A DNA stretch of 64,000 nt, taken from the NCBI GenBank assembly GCA_050331095.1, contig JBHJHE010000013.1, positions 24,034 to 88,033 of the forward strand, read 5' to 3'. The notes under the pieces were generated by a model, which saw only the letters and a list, made by a program, of their open reading frames with translations, searched no databases and was not told the origin of the DNA. A program made the translations under genes and the position numbers. This document shows positions 52,180 through 62,031 of the stretch, piece after piece (the stretch's first letter is position 1; each line of letters begins with the position of its first letter). Source of the stretch: MED-G105 sp050331095 (GTDB taxonomy: Bacteria > Pseudomonadota > Alphaproteobacteria > Caulobacterales > Parvularculaceae).

Positions 52180-53052
52180 GTGGCGTTGCATAAGAAAATC
52201 GGTCGGTTCCTGACCACGATGGACGCGAAGGCGGCGACCTCGGTGTTCGTGACCGCGGCGTTGCTCGTCGGCGTTGTGGCGCTGCTGGCGTTCGGCCGGC
52301 AGTGGCTCGATCTCGACGACGACGCCGCCATCGGGTCGCTGTTGTCGACCGCGCCGGACGGGCCGGCGGCCGCTTTGCTTGTCATCGGCGTCTTTGCGGC
52401 GCTGGCGCTCACGGGGTTCCCCCAGATCCTCCTCATCACCGCCGCCGTCGTCGCGTTCGGCCCCCGCCTCGGGGCGCTTTATGCGTGGAGCGCCACGATG
52501 TGCAGCGCGACGCTGACGTTCGGCCTCGGGCGGTTCTTCGTGCGCGGGTCGGCCGCGGCGGGGCGGTGGCCCGCGGCGCTCGGCGGGGAGCGGATCCAGC
52601 GATTCATGGCGCTGCTTGCGCGTCGCGGCGTGTTGACGAGCGCGGTCATTCGCCTCGTGCCGTCGGCCCCGTTCATCGTCGTCAACGCCGCGGCCGGCGC
52701 GGCGCGCATCCCGTTGTGGAAGTACTGGGCCGGCACCGGCGTCGGCATCGTCCCGAAGATCGTCATGGTTGCGGCGCTCGGCGCCGTCGCTCCGGGGGCG
52801 GGGACCCTCGCGGAGGGGCTCGACGGGCTCGCCGCGTTTTTCGCGCGGTTTTCGATCGGCGACGCCGTCGCGCTTGTCGCGATCGTTGCGGCGTGGCTCG
52901 CCTTGCTCATGGGCGCGCGCCGTCTTTTCGTGAAGTTGCGTACGGACGAAACGCCGTCTCTGGCGGACGTCGAAGAGCCGGTTCGCGGGATCGAAGTCGA
53001 TGCGCGGGCGCCGTCGCCGACAACGCCGTCGACGGCGCGAGAATCTGTCTAG
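52180..53052 (+). CDS. TVP38/TMEM64-family membrane protein
   Basis: A 290-aa DedA-superfamily (VTT domain) protein with about six hydrophobic segments. The block TGFPQILLITAAVVAFGPRLGALYAWSATMCSATLTFGLGRFF (in part) and VIRLVPSAPFIVVNAAAGAARI match the TVP38 signature, including the reentrant-loop proline and arginine. Members are thought to move lipids or other substrates, but the function here is unknown. The start is GTG 52180. The last 50 residues are soluble and charged. Confidence 0.87.
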   Translation: MALHKKIGRFLTTMDAKAATSVFVTAALLVGVVALLAFGRQWLDLDDDAAIGSLLSTAPDGPAAALLVIGVFAALALTGFPQILLITAAVVAFGPRLGALYAWSATMCSATLTFGLGRFFVRGSAAAGRWPAALGGERIQRFMALLARRGVLTSAVIRLVPSAPFIVVNAAAGAARIPLWKYWAGTGVGIVPKIVMVAALGAVAPGAGTLAEGLDGLAAFFARFSIGDAVALVAIVAAWLALLMGARRLFVKLRTDETPSLADVEEPVRGIEVDARAPSPTTPSTARESV

Positions 53053-53169
53053 TTTGGGCTTTCCAAGGGCGCGCCGACGGTGGGCGGAGCGGCTTTATTT
53101 GTTGACGATTTCGGAACCGATTAACGTTAAACGAAGCGCGGACCTTACGGCCGCAACAGGATAGTTCCG

Positions 53170-54210
53170 ATGCTTTCGACCCTTTTTGGCATGCTGTCGT
53201 CCGACATGGCGATCGACCTCGGCACGGCGAATACGCTCGTCTACGTGAAGGGGCGGGGGGTCGTTCTGAACGAGCCGTCCGTCGTTGCGATCGAACACCG
53301 AGGCGGCCGCAAGATCGTCCGCGCCGTCGGGGACGAAGCAAAGGACATGCTTGGCCGAACGCCGGGCGAGATTGAAGCGATCCGGCCGATGCGCGACGGC
53401 GTCATCGCCGACTTCGAAGTGGCCGAGGCGATGATCGGCCACTTTATCAAGAAAGTTCATAACCGCCGCGCGTTTGCGAGCCCGCGCATCGTCGTGTGCG
53501 TGCCGTCGGGCGCGACGGCGGTGGAGCGTCGCGCGATCCAGGATTCGGCCCTCTCCGCCGGCGCGCGCAAGGTCGAGTTGATCGAAGAGCCGATGGCCGC
53601 AGCGATCGGCGCCGGCCTGCCGGTGACCCAGCCCACGGGCTCGATGGTCGTCGACATCGGCGGCGGGACGACAGAGGTCGCGGTTCTCTCGCTCGGCGGC
53701 GTCGTCTACTCGCGCTCGGTTCGGGTCGGCGGCGACAAGATGGACGAAGCGGTGATCGGCTACATTCGCCGCATGTACAATTTGCTGATCGGCGAGGCCT
53801 CGGCCGAGCGGATCAAGAAGGAAGTCGGCTCGGCGATGATCCCGAACGAGGGCTCGGGCGTGACGATCCAGATCAAGGGCCGCGACCTGATGCACGGCGT
53901 GCCGAAAGAGGTGCGCATCGGCGAGGCGCAAGTCGCAGAGGCGCTCGCGGAACCCGTGAGCCAGATCATCGAAGCCGTTAAAGTCGCCCTTGAGGCGACG
54001 CCGCCGGAGCTCGCCGCCGACATCGTCGACACCGGCATCATGTTGACGGGCGGCGGGGCGCTGCTCAAAAACTTGGATCAGGTGCTGCGCGACGAAACGG
54101 GCCTGCCGGTCTCCGTGGCGGACGATCCGCTTTGCTGCGTCGCCCTCGGCACGGGCCAGGCGCTGGAAAACGAAAAGGCGATGCGCGGCGTTCTCTCGTC
54201 CGCCATCTGA
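53170..54210 (+). CDS. mreB: Rod-shape determining actin homologue MreB
   Basis: MreB forms membrane-associated filaments that direct lateral wall growth. The 346-aa sequence has the actin-fold phosphate motifs IDLGTANTLVYVKGRG, VVDIGGGTTEVAVLSLGG and the adenosine motif DTGIMLTGGGALLKNLDQV. It starts MLSTLFGMLSSDMAIDLG, with AGGA upstream. It is the first gene of mreB-mreC-mreD-mrdA-rodA, the elongasome cluster, all on one strand with short gaps or overlaps. Confidence 0.97.
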   Translation: MLSTLFGMLSSDMAIDLGTANTLVYVKGRGVVLNEPSVVAIEHRGGRKIVRAVGDEAKDMLGRTPGEIEAIRPMRDGVIADFEVAEAMIGHFIKKVHNRRAFASPRIVVCVPSGATAVERRAIQDSALSAGARKVELIEEPMAAAIGAGLPVTQPTGSMVVDIGGGTTEVAVLSLGGVVYSRSVRVGGDKMDEAVIGYIRRMYNLLIGEASAERIKKEVGSAMIPNEGSGVTIQIKGRDLMHGVPKEVRIGEAQVAEALAEPVSQIIEAVKVALEATPPELAADIVDTGIMLTGGGALLKNLDQVLRDETGLPVSVADDPLCCVALGTGQALENEKAMRGVLSSAI

Positions 54211-54232
54211 CTTGGGGACACGTCGGCGGCGC

Positions 54233-55183
54233 ATGTACGTACTAGGGCAGGACAGGCGCGACGCGATCGGTTCGAAACAGGGCGCGCGCGCCGATGCGCT
54301 AGTCCTCATTCTGGCGTCAGCGTTTCTACTACTGTCGAGCCTTTACGCCGCCGAAGCTTCCGTCTTCAAAAAAGCGCGCGAAGCCGCGCTTGAGGCCGCC
54401 TCGCCGGTGCTTTCCGTCTTCGCCGGGCCCGCGGCGTTCGTGCAGGCGCGGATCGGCGAGGTGAAGCACTATTTTGCGGTCCTCGAACAGAACGCCGCCC
54501 TGCGCGAGGAGATCGCCGCCCTGCGCCATTGGGAGCGGGAGGCTCGAGAGCTGAGACGCATCATCGCCTCTATCGAGGCGCTCGAATCCTACAACGGCCC
54601 GCCGCGGGCGAAGGGCGTCATCGGCGTCGTGGTCGGCGAGACCAACGACGCCTACGTCCATTCGATGATCGTCAACGCCGGCGCCCGCGACGGCGTCGCC
54701 GAAGGCCAGGCGGTAATGGACGAGCGCGGGCTTGTCGGCCGGATCGTCGAGACGTCGCGCAACGCCGCGCGCGTGCTTCTGCTCAATGACGTTCAGAGCC
54801 GGGTGCCGGTGTTCGTCGAAGGCGCTGAAGTCGAGGGCATTCTTGTCGGCCGCACGACCGACCGGCCGGCGATCGCGTTCACCCGCGCCGGCGGCTTCGA
54901 TCGGGTGAAGCCCGGCCAGCGCATCGCCACGTCGGGCGCCGGCGGCGTCTTGCCGCGCGGCCTGCCAGTGGGCGTCGTCAGCGACATCGTCGACGATGAA
55001 GCGCTCGTCGACCTTGACGCGAACTACGCGATGACGCGCATCGTGCGCGTGCTCGATTATCGTTTCCCGGATCTTGAAGACGCGCTCGCCGGCGACGAAG
55101 ACGACGTTCTCGACGCGCCGGCCGCGAGCTCCGCCGCGCCGTCGCCCGGCGCGGCCGTCGCCACGAACGCTTCGGAGACGTAA
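54233..55183 (+). CDS. mreC: Rod-shape determining protein MreC
   Basis: MreC is a single-pass periplasmic protein that links MreB to PBP2/RodA. The product has one N-terminal helix (ALVLILASAFLLLSSLYAA), a coiled coil (about residues 60-110) and the two-lobed beta domain (IVNAGARDGVAEGQAVMDERGLVGRI, in part; RIATSGAGGVLPRGLPVGVV). The frame opens with TTG 54212, and ATG 54233 (MYVLGQDRRD) is preferred, giving 316 aa. The acidic Ala-rich tail is probably disordered. Confidence 0.93.
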   Translation: MYVLGQDRRDAIGSKQGARADALVLILASAFLLLSSLYAAEASVFKKAREAALEAASPVLSVFAGPAAFVQARIGEVKHYFAVLEQNAALREEIAALRHWEREARELRRIIASIEALESYNGPPRAKGVIGVVVGETNDAYVHSMIVNAGARDGVAEGQAVMDERGLVGRIVETSRNAARVLLLNDVQSRVPVFVEGAEVEGILVGRTTDRPAIAFTRAGGFDRVKPGQRIATSGAGGVLPRGLPVGVVSDIVDDEALVDLDANYAMTRIVRVLDYRFPDLEDALAGDEDDVLDAPAASSAAPSPGAAVATNASET

Positions 55184-55188
55184 GGCCG

Positions 55189-55701
55189 ATGGCCGCGGGC
55201 GACAGGGGCGTTTCGGGCTTCGCGACCGCCGCCGCGCCGACGGTGCTCGGCCTTTTCGGCGTCGCGCTCCTCGCCGCGCCCTTGCGCCCCGCCGAAGGGT
55301 GGCTGCCGGCCCCGGTCCTGCCGCTTGTCGTCGTTTACTTTTGGTCAATCTACGGGCCGCGATACCTGCCGCCGGCAAGCGTCTTCGCGATCGGGTTGAC
55401 GCAGGATCTCGTCCTTGGCGGTCCGTTGGGCCTATGGTCGGGCATCTATCTCGTCACCCAGGTCGCGGCCCTGTCGCAGCGGGACTACTTCCGCGGCCGC
55501 GAACAGAAAGTGGTCTGGCTCGGTTTCTGCGTCGCCGCGGCGTTCGCGGCGTCCGTGTTCTGGCTGGCGATGAGCCTCGTCTCCGGCGCCGCATTGCCAT
55601 GGCCGGCGCTGGCGGCCCAAATGCTGGCGACGATCGCGGTCTATCCGCTCGTCGCCGCCGGTTTCGCGGAGTTGCATGCGCGTGGGATCGCAAAGGTATG
55701 A
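55189..55701 (+). CDS. mreD: Rod-shape determining protein MreD
   Basis: MreD is a small polytopic partner of MreC. The 170-aa protein has about five helices and the conserved stretch RPAEGWLPAPVLPLVVVYFWSIYGPRYLPP (in part), plus FAIGLTQDLVLGGPLGLW. It starts 6 bases after mreC, and its stop overlaps the mrdA start as ATGA. Confidence 0.93.
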   Translation: MAAGDRGVSGFATAAAPTVLGLFGVALLAAPLRPAEGWLPAPVLPLVVVYFWSIYGPRYLPPASVFAIGLTQDLVLGGPLGLWSGIYLVTQVAALSQRDYFRGREQKVVWLGFCVAAAFAASVFWLAMSLVSGAALPWPALAAQMLATIAVYPLVAAGFAELHARGIAKV

Positions 55702-57632
55702 GTATGCGGATCAACAGCCACGACCCTGAGCGCAAGGAAGCGTTCACCCGACGGGCGGTCCTCTTCGCCGGCGGCGTCACGGCGCTCTTTGGCGGGGTCG
55801 GGGCGCGGCTCTACCAGCTGCAGGTTACGAAGCACGACGCGTTCGTTCAGCTAGCGGAGGAAAATCAGTTCAACCGGCGGCTTCTGACGCCCCTGCGCGG
55901 CGAGATCGTCGACCGGTTCGGCGCGCCATTGGCGTCCAACCGCCAGAATTTCCGTATCCTGATGACGGCGGACCGTACGCCGGACGTCGAAGCGGCGCTC
56001 GACAAGATCGCCGAATTCGTGCCGCTATCGGACGAACGCCGGCGCCGGCTTATGCGCGAGATACGGCGCACGGGCGGCGTCAATCCCGTTCAGGTCGTCG
56101 ACAATCTCTCCTGGGACGATTTCGCCAAGATCAATTTCGCCTTGCCGGAATTGCCGGGCGCCCTGCCCGAAGTCGGCGAGACGCGCAGCTATCCCCTCGG
56201 CTCGGGCGCTGCGTTCGTCATCGGCTATGTCGGCGCGGTGACCGAGCGCGACCTTTCCAACGAGTCGAACGAAGACAAGCGCCGCCTTCTGCGCCAGCCG
56301 GGCTTCAAGGTCGGTCGCGACGGGTTGGAGCGCGCCTACGAACGCGAACTGCGCGGCGAGGCCGGCGAGATGCAGGTCAAGGTCAACGCCCACGGCCGCG
56401 TTCTTCAGGAATTGACCGACACCGCCAAACCGTCGGCGCAAGGCATGACCCTCGGCCTGACGATCGACGCCGAGTTGCAGCAGGCGGCGATGAAGGAGCT
56501 CGAGGGCGAGAGCGCCTCGGCCGTCGTCATTGACGTCGTCACCGGCGACGTCCTCGTTCTCGCTTCGACCCCGGCGTTCGATCCCAACCTCTTCAATACG
56601 GGCATCCCGGCGGATCTCTGGCGCGAACTCAATGAAAGTCCGTATAAGCCGCTTTTGAACAAGCCCCTCGGCGGAATCTATCCGCCGGGCTCGACGTTCA
56701 AAATGGTGACGGCGATCGCGGCCCAGCGCGCCGGCATCGATCCGGCGATGAAGGTGCGCTGCCCGGGCAAGTTTTGGTTCGGGAACCGCTTCTTCCACTG
56801 CTGGAAACGCGGCGGCCACGGCGTCGTCGACATGCAGCAATCGCTGATGAAGTCCTGCGACGTCTATTACTACACGCTCGCGACCAAGCTCGACGTCGAC
56901 CTCATCGCCGACACGGCCCAGAAGCTCGGCCTTGGCCAGTCCTACAATCTGGACATTCCGGGCGAGCGCGAGGGCGTCGTGCCGAGCCGCGCCTGGAAGC
57001 GCGCGTTCTACGCCGGCGATCCCGACAACCAGCCCTGGTTCCCCGGCGAGACGCTGTCCGTCGCGATCGGTCAGGGCGCGGTCTCCTCGACGCCGCTGCA
57101 GCTCGCGGTGATGGCCGCGCGCCTCGCCAGCGGCAAAGCCGTCCGGCCCCGGATCGTGCGCATCGTCGGCGACCGTCTGTCGCCGCGCCCACAATTCGGC
57201 GACGTCGACATCGACCCGACCTTCTTCGAGCCGGTGCGCGCCGGAATGGACGCGGTCACGAACGTCCCTGGCGGCACCGCCTATCGTTCGCGCCTTGATA
57301 ATCCCGACTGGCGGCTCGCGGGCAAAACCGGGACCAGCCAGATCTATCGGATCACCAACGAAGAACGGGCGAGGGGCCTCACGAAGCCGGAGGATTTGCC
57401 GTGGGAGCGGCGCGACCATGCGCTCTTCGTGTGCTTCGCTCCTTTCGACAATCCGCGCTACGCCTGTTCAGTCGTCGTCGAACATGGCATCGGCGGCTCG
57501 CGCGCTGCGGGCCCGAAGGCGCGGGAGATCATGCGCGCGGTCCTGAAGAAAGATCCGGCGGCGACGCCGCCCGTAACGCCGTCGGCGCTCACGGCGGCGC
57601 GCAGCGACGCCGCCGGCGACCGGCGCGGTTAG
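55698..57632 (+). CDS. mrdA: Penicillin-binding protein 2 (MrdA)
   Basis: PBP2 is the transpeptidase of the elongasome. The 644-aa protein has one N-terminal membrane segment (AVLFAGGVTALFGGVGARLY), a dimerisation/pedestal domain starting LTPLRGEIVDRFGAPLASN, and a transpeptidase domain with SxxK in PPGSTFKMVTAIA, SxN-like KSCDVYYY and the KTG box LAGKTGTSQIYR. The frame extends back to 55074 in mreD. ATG 55698 (MSMRINSHDPE), overlapping the mreD stop, is preferred. Confidence 0.96.
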   Translation: MSMRINSHDPERKEAFTRRAVLFAGGVTALFGGVGARLYQLQVTKHDAFVQLAEENQFNRRLLTPLRGEIVDRFGAPLASNRQNFRILMTADRTPDVEAALDKIAEFVPLSDERRRRLMREIRRTGGVNPVQVVDNLSWDDFAKINFALPELPGALPEVGETRSYPLGSGAAFVIGYVGAVTERDLSNESNEDKRRLLRQPGFKVGRDGLERAYERELRGEAGEMQVKVNAHGRVLQELTDTAKPSAQGMTLGLTIDAELQQAAMKELEGESASAVVIDVVTGDVLVLASTPAFDPNLFNTGIPADLWRELNESPYKPLLNKPLGGIYPPGSTFKMVTAIAAQRAGIDPAMKVRCPGKFWFGNRFFHCWKRGGHGVVDMQQSLMKSCDVYYYTLATKLDVDLIADTAQKLGLGQSYNLDIPGEREGVVPSRAWKRAFYAGDPDNQPWFPGETLSVAIGQGAVSSTPLQLAVMAARLASGKAVRPRIVRIVGDRLSPRPQFGDVDIDPTFFEPVRAGMDAVTNVPGGTAYRSRLDNPDWRLAGKTGTSQIYRITNEERARGLTKPEDLPWERRDHALFVCFAPFDNPRYACSVVVEHGIGGSRAAGPKAREIMRAVLKKDPAATPPVTPSALTAARSDAAGDRRG

Positions 57633-57645
57633 CGGGAAGCGGGCA

Positions 57646-58770
57646 ATGAGCGCGATCCAACTCTCCGGAAGCCGGCGCGGCGTTGTCGAGCACCTGGCGC
57701 GGCTACATTGGCCGCTGATCGTGATGCTTGCGCTCATCGCCGGGCTCGGCGTCCTGACGCTCTACTCCGTCGCGGGCGGGTCCTGGCGGCCCTGGGCGAT
57801 CAATCATGCGATCCGGTTCGGGGCGGCGTTCGGCGTCATGATCGCCGTCGCGTTCATCAGCGTGCGGTATTGGCAGGCGCTCGCCTATCCGATCTACTTC
57901 GCCGCCCTCGGCGCATTGTTGCTGGTGCCGGTCATCGGCGAAACGCATATGGGGGCGCAGCGCTGGATCTCGCTCGGCGGCTTCCAGTTCCAGCCGTCCG
58001 AATTGATGAAGATCGGCCTCGTCGTCGGGCTCGCGCGTTACTATCACGGCCTGCGCGCCGAGCAGGTTTCCCATCTCGCCTATCTCGCGCCGCCCTTGCT
58101 GATGATCGGCGCGCCGGTGGGCCTCGTGTTCCTGCAGCCGGATCTTGGCACCTCGCTTCTGCTCGCCGCCTCGGGCGTCTCGATCGTGCTCCTTGCCGGG
58201 CTCAGCTGGCGGATCGCCTTCGTCGGCGGGCTGCTGGGCGTCGCGGGGGCCTACAGCGCCTACCGCTTTGAGATCCTGAAGCCTTACCAGCTTGAACGGA
58301 TCTTCACGTTCCTTGACCCCGACCGCGACCCGCTAGGCCAAGGCTACCACCTGTTGCAGTCGAAAATCGGGCTTGGCTCCGGCGGCCTCGTCGGTAAGGG
58401 GTACATGGAGGGCACGCAAAGCCAGCTGAAGTTTCTGCCGGAGATGCAGACCGACTTCATCTTCACGATCTTCGGGGAGGAGTTCGGGTTCGTCGGCGCG
58501 GCGTCGCTGCTCCTGCTCTATCTCGGGGTCATCCTCATCGGCCTGACGGTCGCGATCCGTGCGCGGTCGCACTTCGCGCGGCTGGCGACGATGGGCGTCG
58601 TCGTCACCTTCGCGCTCTATGTGCTGATCAATACGGGGATGGTGATGGGGCTCGCGCCCGTCGTCGGCGTCCCGCTGCCGCTCGTCTCGTACGGCGGCAC
58701 GGTGATGCTGACGATTATGGGCGGGTTCGGCTTGGTCCTCAGCGCCCATCTCGGCCGCGATCAGGAGTGA
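57646..58770 (+). CDS. rodA: Peptidoglycan glycosyltransferase RodA
   Basis: RodA is the SEDS-family lipid II polymerase that works with PBP2. The 374-aa protein has about ten helices and the SEDS signatures GGFQFQPSELMKIGLVVGLARYY (in part), LQPDLGTSLLLAASG and GLAPVVGVPLPLVSYGGT. It begins 13 bases after mrdA. A convergent HPt gene ends 18 bases beyond its stop. Confidence 0.96.
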   Translation: MSAIQLSGSRRGVVEHLARLHWPLIVMLALIAGLGVLTLYSVAGGSWRPWAINHAIRFGAAFGVMIAVAFISVRYWQALAYPIYFAALGALLLVPVIGETHMGAQRWISLGGFQFQPSELMKIGLVVGLARYYHGLRAEQVSHLAYLAPPLLMIGAPVGLVFLQPDLGTSLLLAASGVSIVLLAGLSWRIAFVGGLLGVAGAYSAYRFEILKPYQLERIFTFLDPDRDPLGQGYHLLQSKIGLGSGGLVGKGYMEGTQSQLKFLPEMQTDFIFTIFGEEFGFVGAASLLLLYLGVILIGLTVAIRARSHFARLATMGVVVTFALYVLINTGMVMGLAPVVGVPLPLVSYGGTVMLTIMGGFGLVLSAHLGRDQE

Positions 58771-58788
58771 GCGTCTCGAGACGGTTCG

Positions 58789-59172
58789 TTATGCGGCGGC
58801 GAGAGCGTCCGTGAACGCGATCTTGGTCTCCGCGTAGCGCGCCTCGACGTTGGCGAGCGCGCCCGCCGCGTCGCTCTTAAGGTCGTCCTTGCACAGTGTT
58901 TCAAGCTCTCGCGCCGCGTCCGCGAGCGCGACGGCGCCGACGTTCGCGGCCGAGCCTTTCAAGGAGTGCGCCGTCGTTGCGGCGTCCTTCGGCGCGGGCG
59001 TCTGGATTTGCCGGGCGCGCGTCGCGATGAGGTCGTCCGAGGACCGCCAGAAGGCGTCCATGATCATCTCGACGCCGTCCTTGCCCGCGGCCTCCATCAG
59101 GCCGTCGAACTGTTCGCGATCGATCAAGTCGTCGACCGCCGCTTTCCCCCCGCCAATCGCTGGCGCGCCCAT
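58789..59172 (-). CDS. Orphan histidine phosphotransfer (HPt) protein
   Basis: A 127-aa four-helix HPt domain protein. The phospho-accepting histidine is H69 in TTAHSLKGSAANVGA, the exact HSLKGxAxxxG motif. It would shuttle phosphate between a hybrid kinase and a response regulator; neither is encoded nearby. The frame opens at 59208. AAGGA 8 bases before ATG 59172 (MGAPAIGGG) supports that start. It is convergent with rodA and divergent from the symporter gene. Confidence 0.88.
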   Translation of the reverse strand: MGAPAIGGGKAAVDDLIDREQFDGLMEAAGKDGVEMIMDAFWRSSDDLIATRARQIQTPAPKDAATTAHSLKGSAANVGAVALADAARELETLCKDDLKSDAAGALANVEARYAETKIAFTDALAAA

Positions 59173-59323
59173 AGCAGCCATCCTTTTGCGGCGACGTCGC
59201 GCCGCCAATCAAACCGTCGCCCTGCGCGAACCCGGTCGATCGACTTCGTGCGATGAGTTTCGTAAATACGACCCTAAAATTAAGCGTTTACGAATGCGCG
59301 CGTTGCTGAGGGGATACCGTCGA

Positions 59324-60865
59324 ATGGCCGCCCAAGCGGAAAACACAGAAGAATGGTCGTCTAAGGCCGCGTTCATCCTAGCCGCGATCGGTTCGGCGGT
59401 CGGGCTCGGCAATCTGTGGCGCTTTCCTTATGTCGCCGGGGAGAACGGCGGCGGCGCGTTCGTCGTGTTCTACGTGATCTGCGTGTTGCTGATCGGCTTG
59501 CCGGTGCTGGTCGCCGAGCTTTTCATCGGCCGGCGCGGGCGGTTGTCGGCCGTCGGCAGCGTCGTGCGCATTGCACGCAGCGAGGGACGCTCGCCGCTCT
59601 GGTCGATGCAGGCGTGGCTCGGCATGGGCGGCGCGTTCGTGATCCTGACGTTTTACTCCGTGATCGCCGGGTGGGTGCTCGCCTACGTCTTCATGATCGG
59701 CGGCGACATCCTTGAAGGCGTCGCGTCTCGCGGACCGGCGGCGCTTTTCGCCGGCGCGTTCGCCGGCGAGACGACGGACGAGGTCGGCGCAAAGCTCGGC
59801 GCGCTCCTCAGCGATCCGACGCGCATGATCGTTTATCATGGCGTCTTTCTGGCCGTGACGGTGGCGATCGTGTCGCGCGGCCTGAAGGGCGGCATCGAGG
59901 CGGCTGTCACCATACTGATGCCGGCCTTTTTCGCCATGCTGTCCTTGCTCGTCGTGTTCTCCCTGGCGACGGGCGACGCGTTGCGGGGCGGCGATTTCCT
60001 CTTCGGGTTTCGCTTCGCCGACCAGGTGGACGAAAACGGCGACGTCGTCGTGCGCGGATTTCTGGCCGGGCTCCGGGACGGTTCAGTGATCTCCGCCGCC
60101 CTTGGCCAGGCGTTCTTCTCGATCGGCCTCGGCTCCGCACTGATGTCGACCTACGGCGCGCACATGTCGCGCGACCAGGATTTGCCGGGTTCGTCGCGCC
60201 TTGTGGTTCTTTCGGACACCGCGGTGGGCGTGCTCGCCGGCCTCGCGATCTTTCCGATCGTCTTCCAGGTCGGTCTAAATCCCGCCGGCGGCCCCACGCT
60301 GATGTTCCAGACCCTGCCCCAGGCGTTCCAAAGCATGCCGGCGGGCGGTCTCTTCGGCCTTCTTTTCTTCGTCCTCGCCTTCTTCGCGGCCATCACATCG
60401 TCGATCGCGCTTTTGGAGGCGGCGACGGCGTGGTTCGAGGAGCGTCGACCGGGTCGTCAGCGCACGTCGATCGCGATCACGCTCGGCGGCGTCGCCTTCG
60501 TGATCGGCGTGGCCAACGCATTGTCGCAGGTGCCGACGACAAACCCTGACGGGTCGGCGCGCGACCTCTTCTTCAACACGTTCCGACCCTGGGGCGCGGT
60601 GCCGTTGTTCCAGGACGGGGCCGGCAATCCGATGGAACTGCTAAGCTTCCTCAGCGCCCTGACGGACTTGATACTGCCTGTCGCGGGCTTCATCACTGCG
60701 GTTTTCGCCGGATGGATCGTTTCGGCGTCCGTATCGCGCGAGGAGATCGGCTTCGCGTCAGAGGCGTGGCATCGGCGATGGCTGTTCCTGATCCGTTACG
60801 TCTGCCCCGTCGGCATCGGCATGGTGATCGTCTACAGCTTCGTGATCGCGCCGTTCCTGTCTTAG
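59324..60865 (+). CDS. Sodium-dependent neurotransmitter-symporter family transporter
   Basis: A 513-aa LeuT-fold (NSS/SNF) transporter with about 12 helices. Helix 1 has the family motif ILAAIGSAVGLGNLWRFPYVAGENGGGAF (in part), which binds sodium and substrate. GSALMSTYGAHMSRDQDLPGS marks the helix 7-8 region. It probably imports an amino acid. ATG 59324 after GAGGGG is preferred over the long upstream open frame, which is shadow of the HPt gene. Confidence 0.92.
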   Translation: MAAQAENTEEWSSKAAFILAAIGSAVGLGNLWRFPYVAGENGGGAFVVFYVICVLLIGLPVLVAELFIGRRGRLSAVGSVVRIARSEGRSPLWSMQAWLGMGGAFVILTFYSVIAGWVLAYVFMIGGDILEGVASRGPAALFAGAFAGETTDEVGAKLGALLSDPTRMIVYHGVFLAVTVAIVSRGLKGGIEAAVTILMPAFFAMLSLLVVFSLATGDALRGGDFLFGFRFADQVDENGDVVVRGFLAGLRDGSVISAALGQAFFSIGLGSALMSTYGAHMSRDQDLPGSSRLVVLSDTAVGVLAGLAIFPIVFQVGLNPAGGPTLMFQTLPQAFQSMPAGGLFGLLFFVLAFFAAITSSIALLEAATAWFEERRPGRQRTSIAITLGGVAFVIGVANALSQVPTTNPDGSARDLFFNTFRPWGAVPLFQDGAGNPMELLSFLSALTDLILPVAGFITAVFAGWIVSASVSREEIGFASEAWHRRWLFLIRYVCPVGIGMVIVYSFVIAPFLS

Positions 60866-60935
60866 GACCGCGACCCCGACACCCTGGGGAGGGGCGTCGC
60901 CCGGCCCGGCGCTCCGTAGGCGTATAAATAGAGGC

Positions 60936-61910
60936 TCAGCCTGTCGCGAAGCGATCCGTCGCGCGGACGAGGGCGTCGATGATGCCGGGTTCGCTCGCGG
61001 CGTGGCCTGCATCGCCGATGATCTGAAAGTCCGCTTCCGGCCAGGCGCGGTGCAGGTCCCAGGCGCTGCGCATCGGCGTCACGACGTCGTAACGGCCTTG
61101 CACGATGGCGGCCGGCAGATGGCGAACGCGATCGACGTTCCTGAGGAGGTAGTCGTCCGTCGCGAAAAAGCCGCCGTTCCTGAAATAGTGGCACTCGATG
61201 CGGGCGAAGGCGAACGAGAATTCTGGCGAGGCGAAGCTGTTGATGCGCTCCGGCGACGGTTTCAGCGACACGGTGCCGCCCTCCCAGACGCTCCAGGCGC
61301 GCGCGCAGCGGCGCTGCTCTTCAGGGTCGTCGCCGGTCAACCGACGATAGTAGGCGCCCAAAAGATCGGCGCGCTCGGCCTGCGGGATCGGCGCGATGAA
61401 GTCCTCCCAGGCGTCCGGGTACATCCAATTGGCGCCTTCCTGGTAGAACCAGTCGATCTCCGCCTTTCGCAGCATGAAGATCCCGCGCAGAACAAGTTCG
61501 CTGACGCGGTCCGGGTGCGTTTCGGCGTAGGCGAGGGCGAGCGTCGAGCCCCAGGAGCCGCCGAAAACCTGCCAGCGTTCGATATCGAGTCGCTCGCGGA
61601 GGGCCTCCATGTCGTCGATCAGCCGCCAGGTCGTATTTTCCTCCAGCGACGCGCGCGGCGTCGATCGGCCGCACCCGCGTTGGTCAAATAGCGTCACGCG
61701 GTAGCGGTTCGGGTCGAAGTAGCGCCGCATCGACGGGGTGGTGCCTCCGCCGGGACCGCCATGGCAAACGACGACTGGCTTGCCCTTCGGATTTCCGGAA
61801 ACTTCGTAATAAATGTCGTGTACGTCTGAAACCTTCAGCACCCCGGTCTGATGCGGTTCGATGGGGGGATAGAGCGTCTTGAAATCGGGCATGGGGGCTG
61901 ACTCTGACAT
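60936..61910 (-). CDS. pip: Proline iminopeptidase
   Basis: This S33-family alpha/beta hydrolase releases N-terminal proline from peptides. The 324-aa product has LYPPIEPHQTGVLKVSDVHDIYYEVSGNP (in part), the oxyanion block CHGGPGGGTTPSMRRYFDP, FDQRGCGRSTP, the nucleophile elbow FGGSWGSTLALAYAETHP, and the Asp/His regions GRYDVVTPM and GDAGHAASEPG. ATG 61910 (MSESAPMPDF) or 61919 may be the start; the frame upstream of 61919 is not family-like. Confidence 0.94.
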   Translation of the reverse strand: MSESAPMPDFKTLYPPIEPHQTGVLKVSDVHDIYYEVSGNPKGKPVVVCHGGPGGGTTPSMRRYFDPNRYRVTLFDQRGCGRSTPRASLEENTTWRLIDDMEALRERLDIERWQVFGGSWGSTLALAYAETHPDRVSELVLRGIFMLRKAEIDWFYQEGANWMYPDAWEDFIAPIPQAERADLLGAYYRRLTGDDPEEQRRCARAWSVWEGGTVSLKPSPERINSFASPEFSFAFARIECHYFRNGGFFATDDYLLRNVDRVRHLPAAIVQGRYDVVTPMRSAWDLHRAWPEADFQIIGDAGHAASEPGIIDALVRATDRFATG

Positions 61911-62031
61911 TCCCTTCATGTTATCGCTTAACGTTGTATGTACGTGCCGGCCGTCAAAGGGCTGATCGCCGGCCGGTTGCGCCGCGGATTTCGACAAGCG
62001 GCGCGCGGATGGTGGGTGGGAGTAGCGTAGT

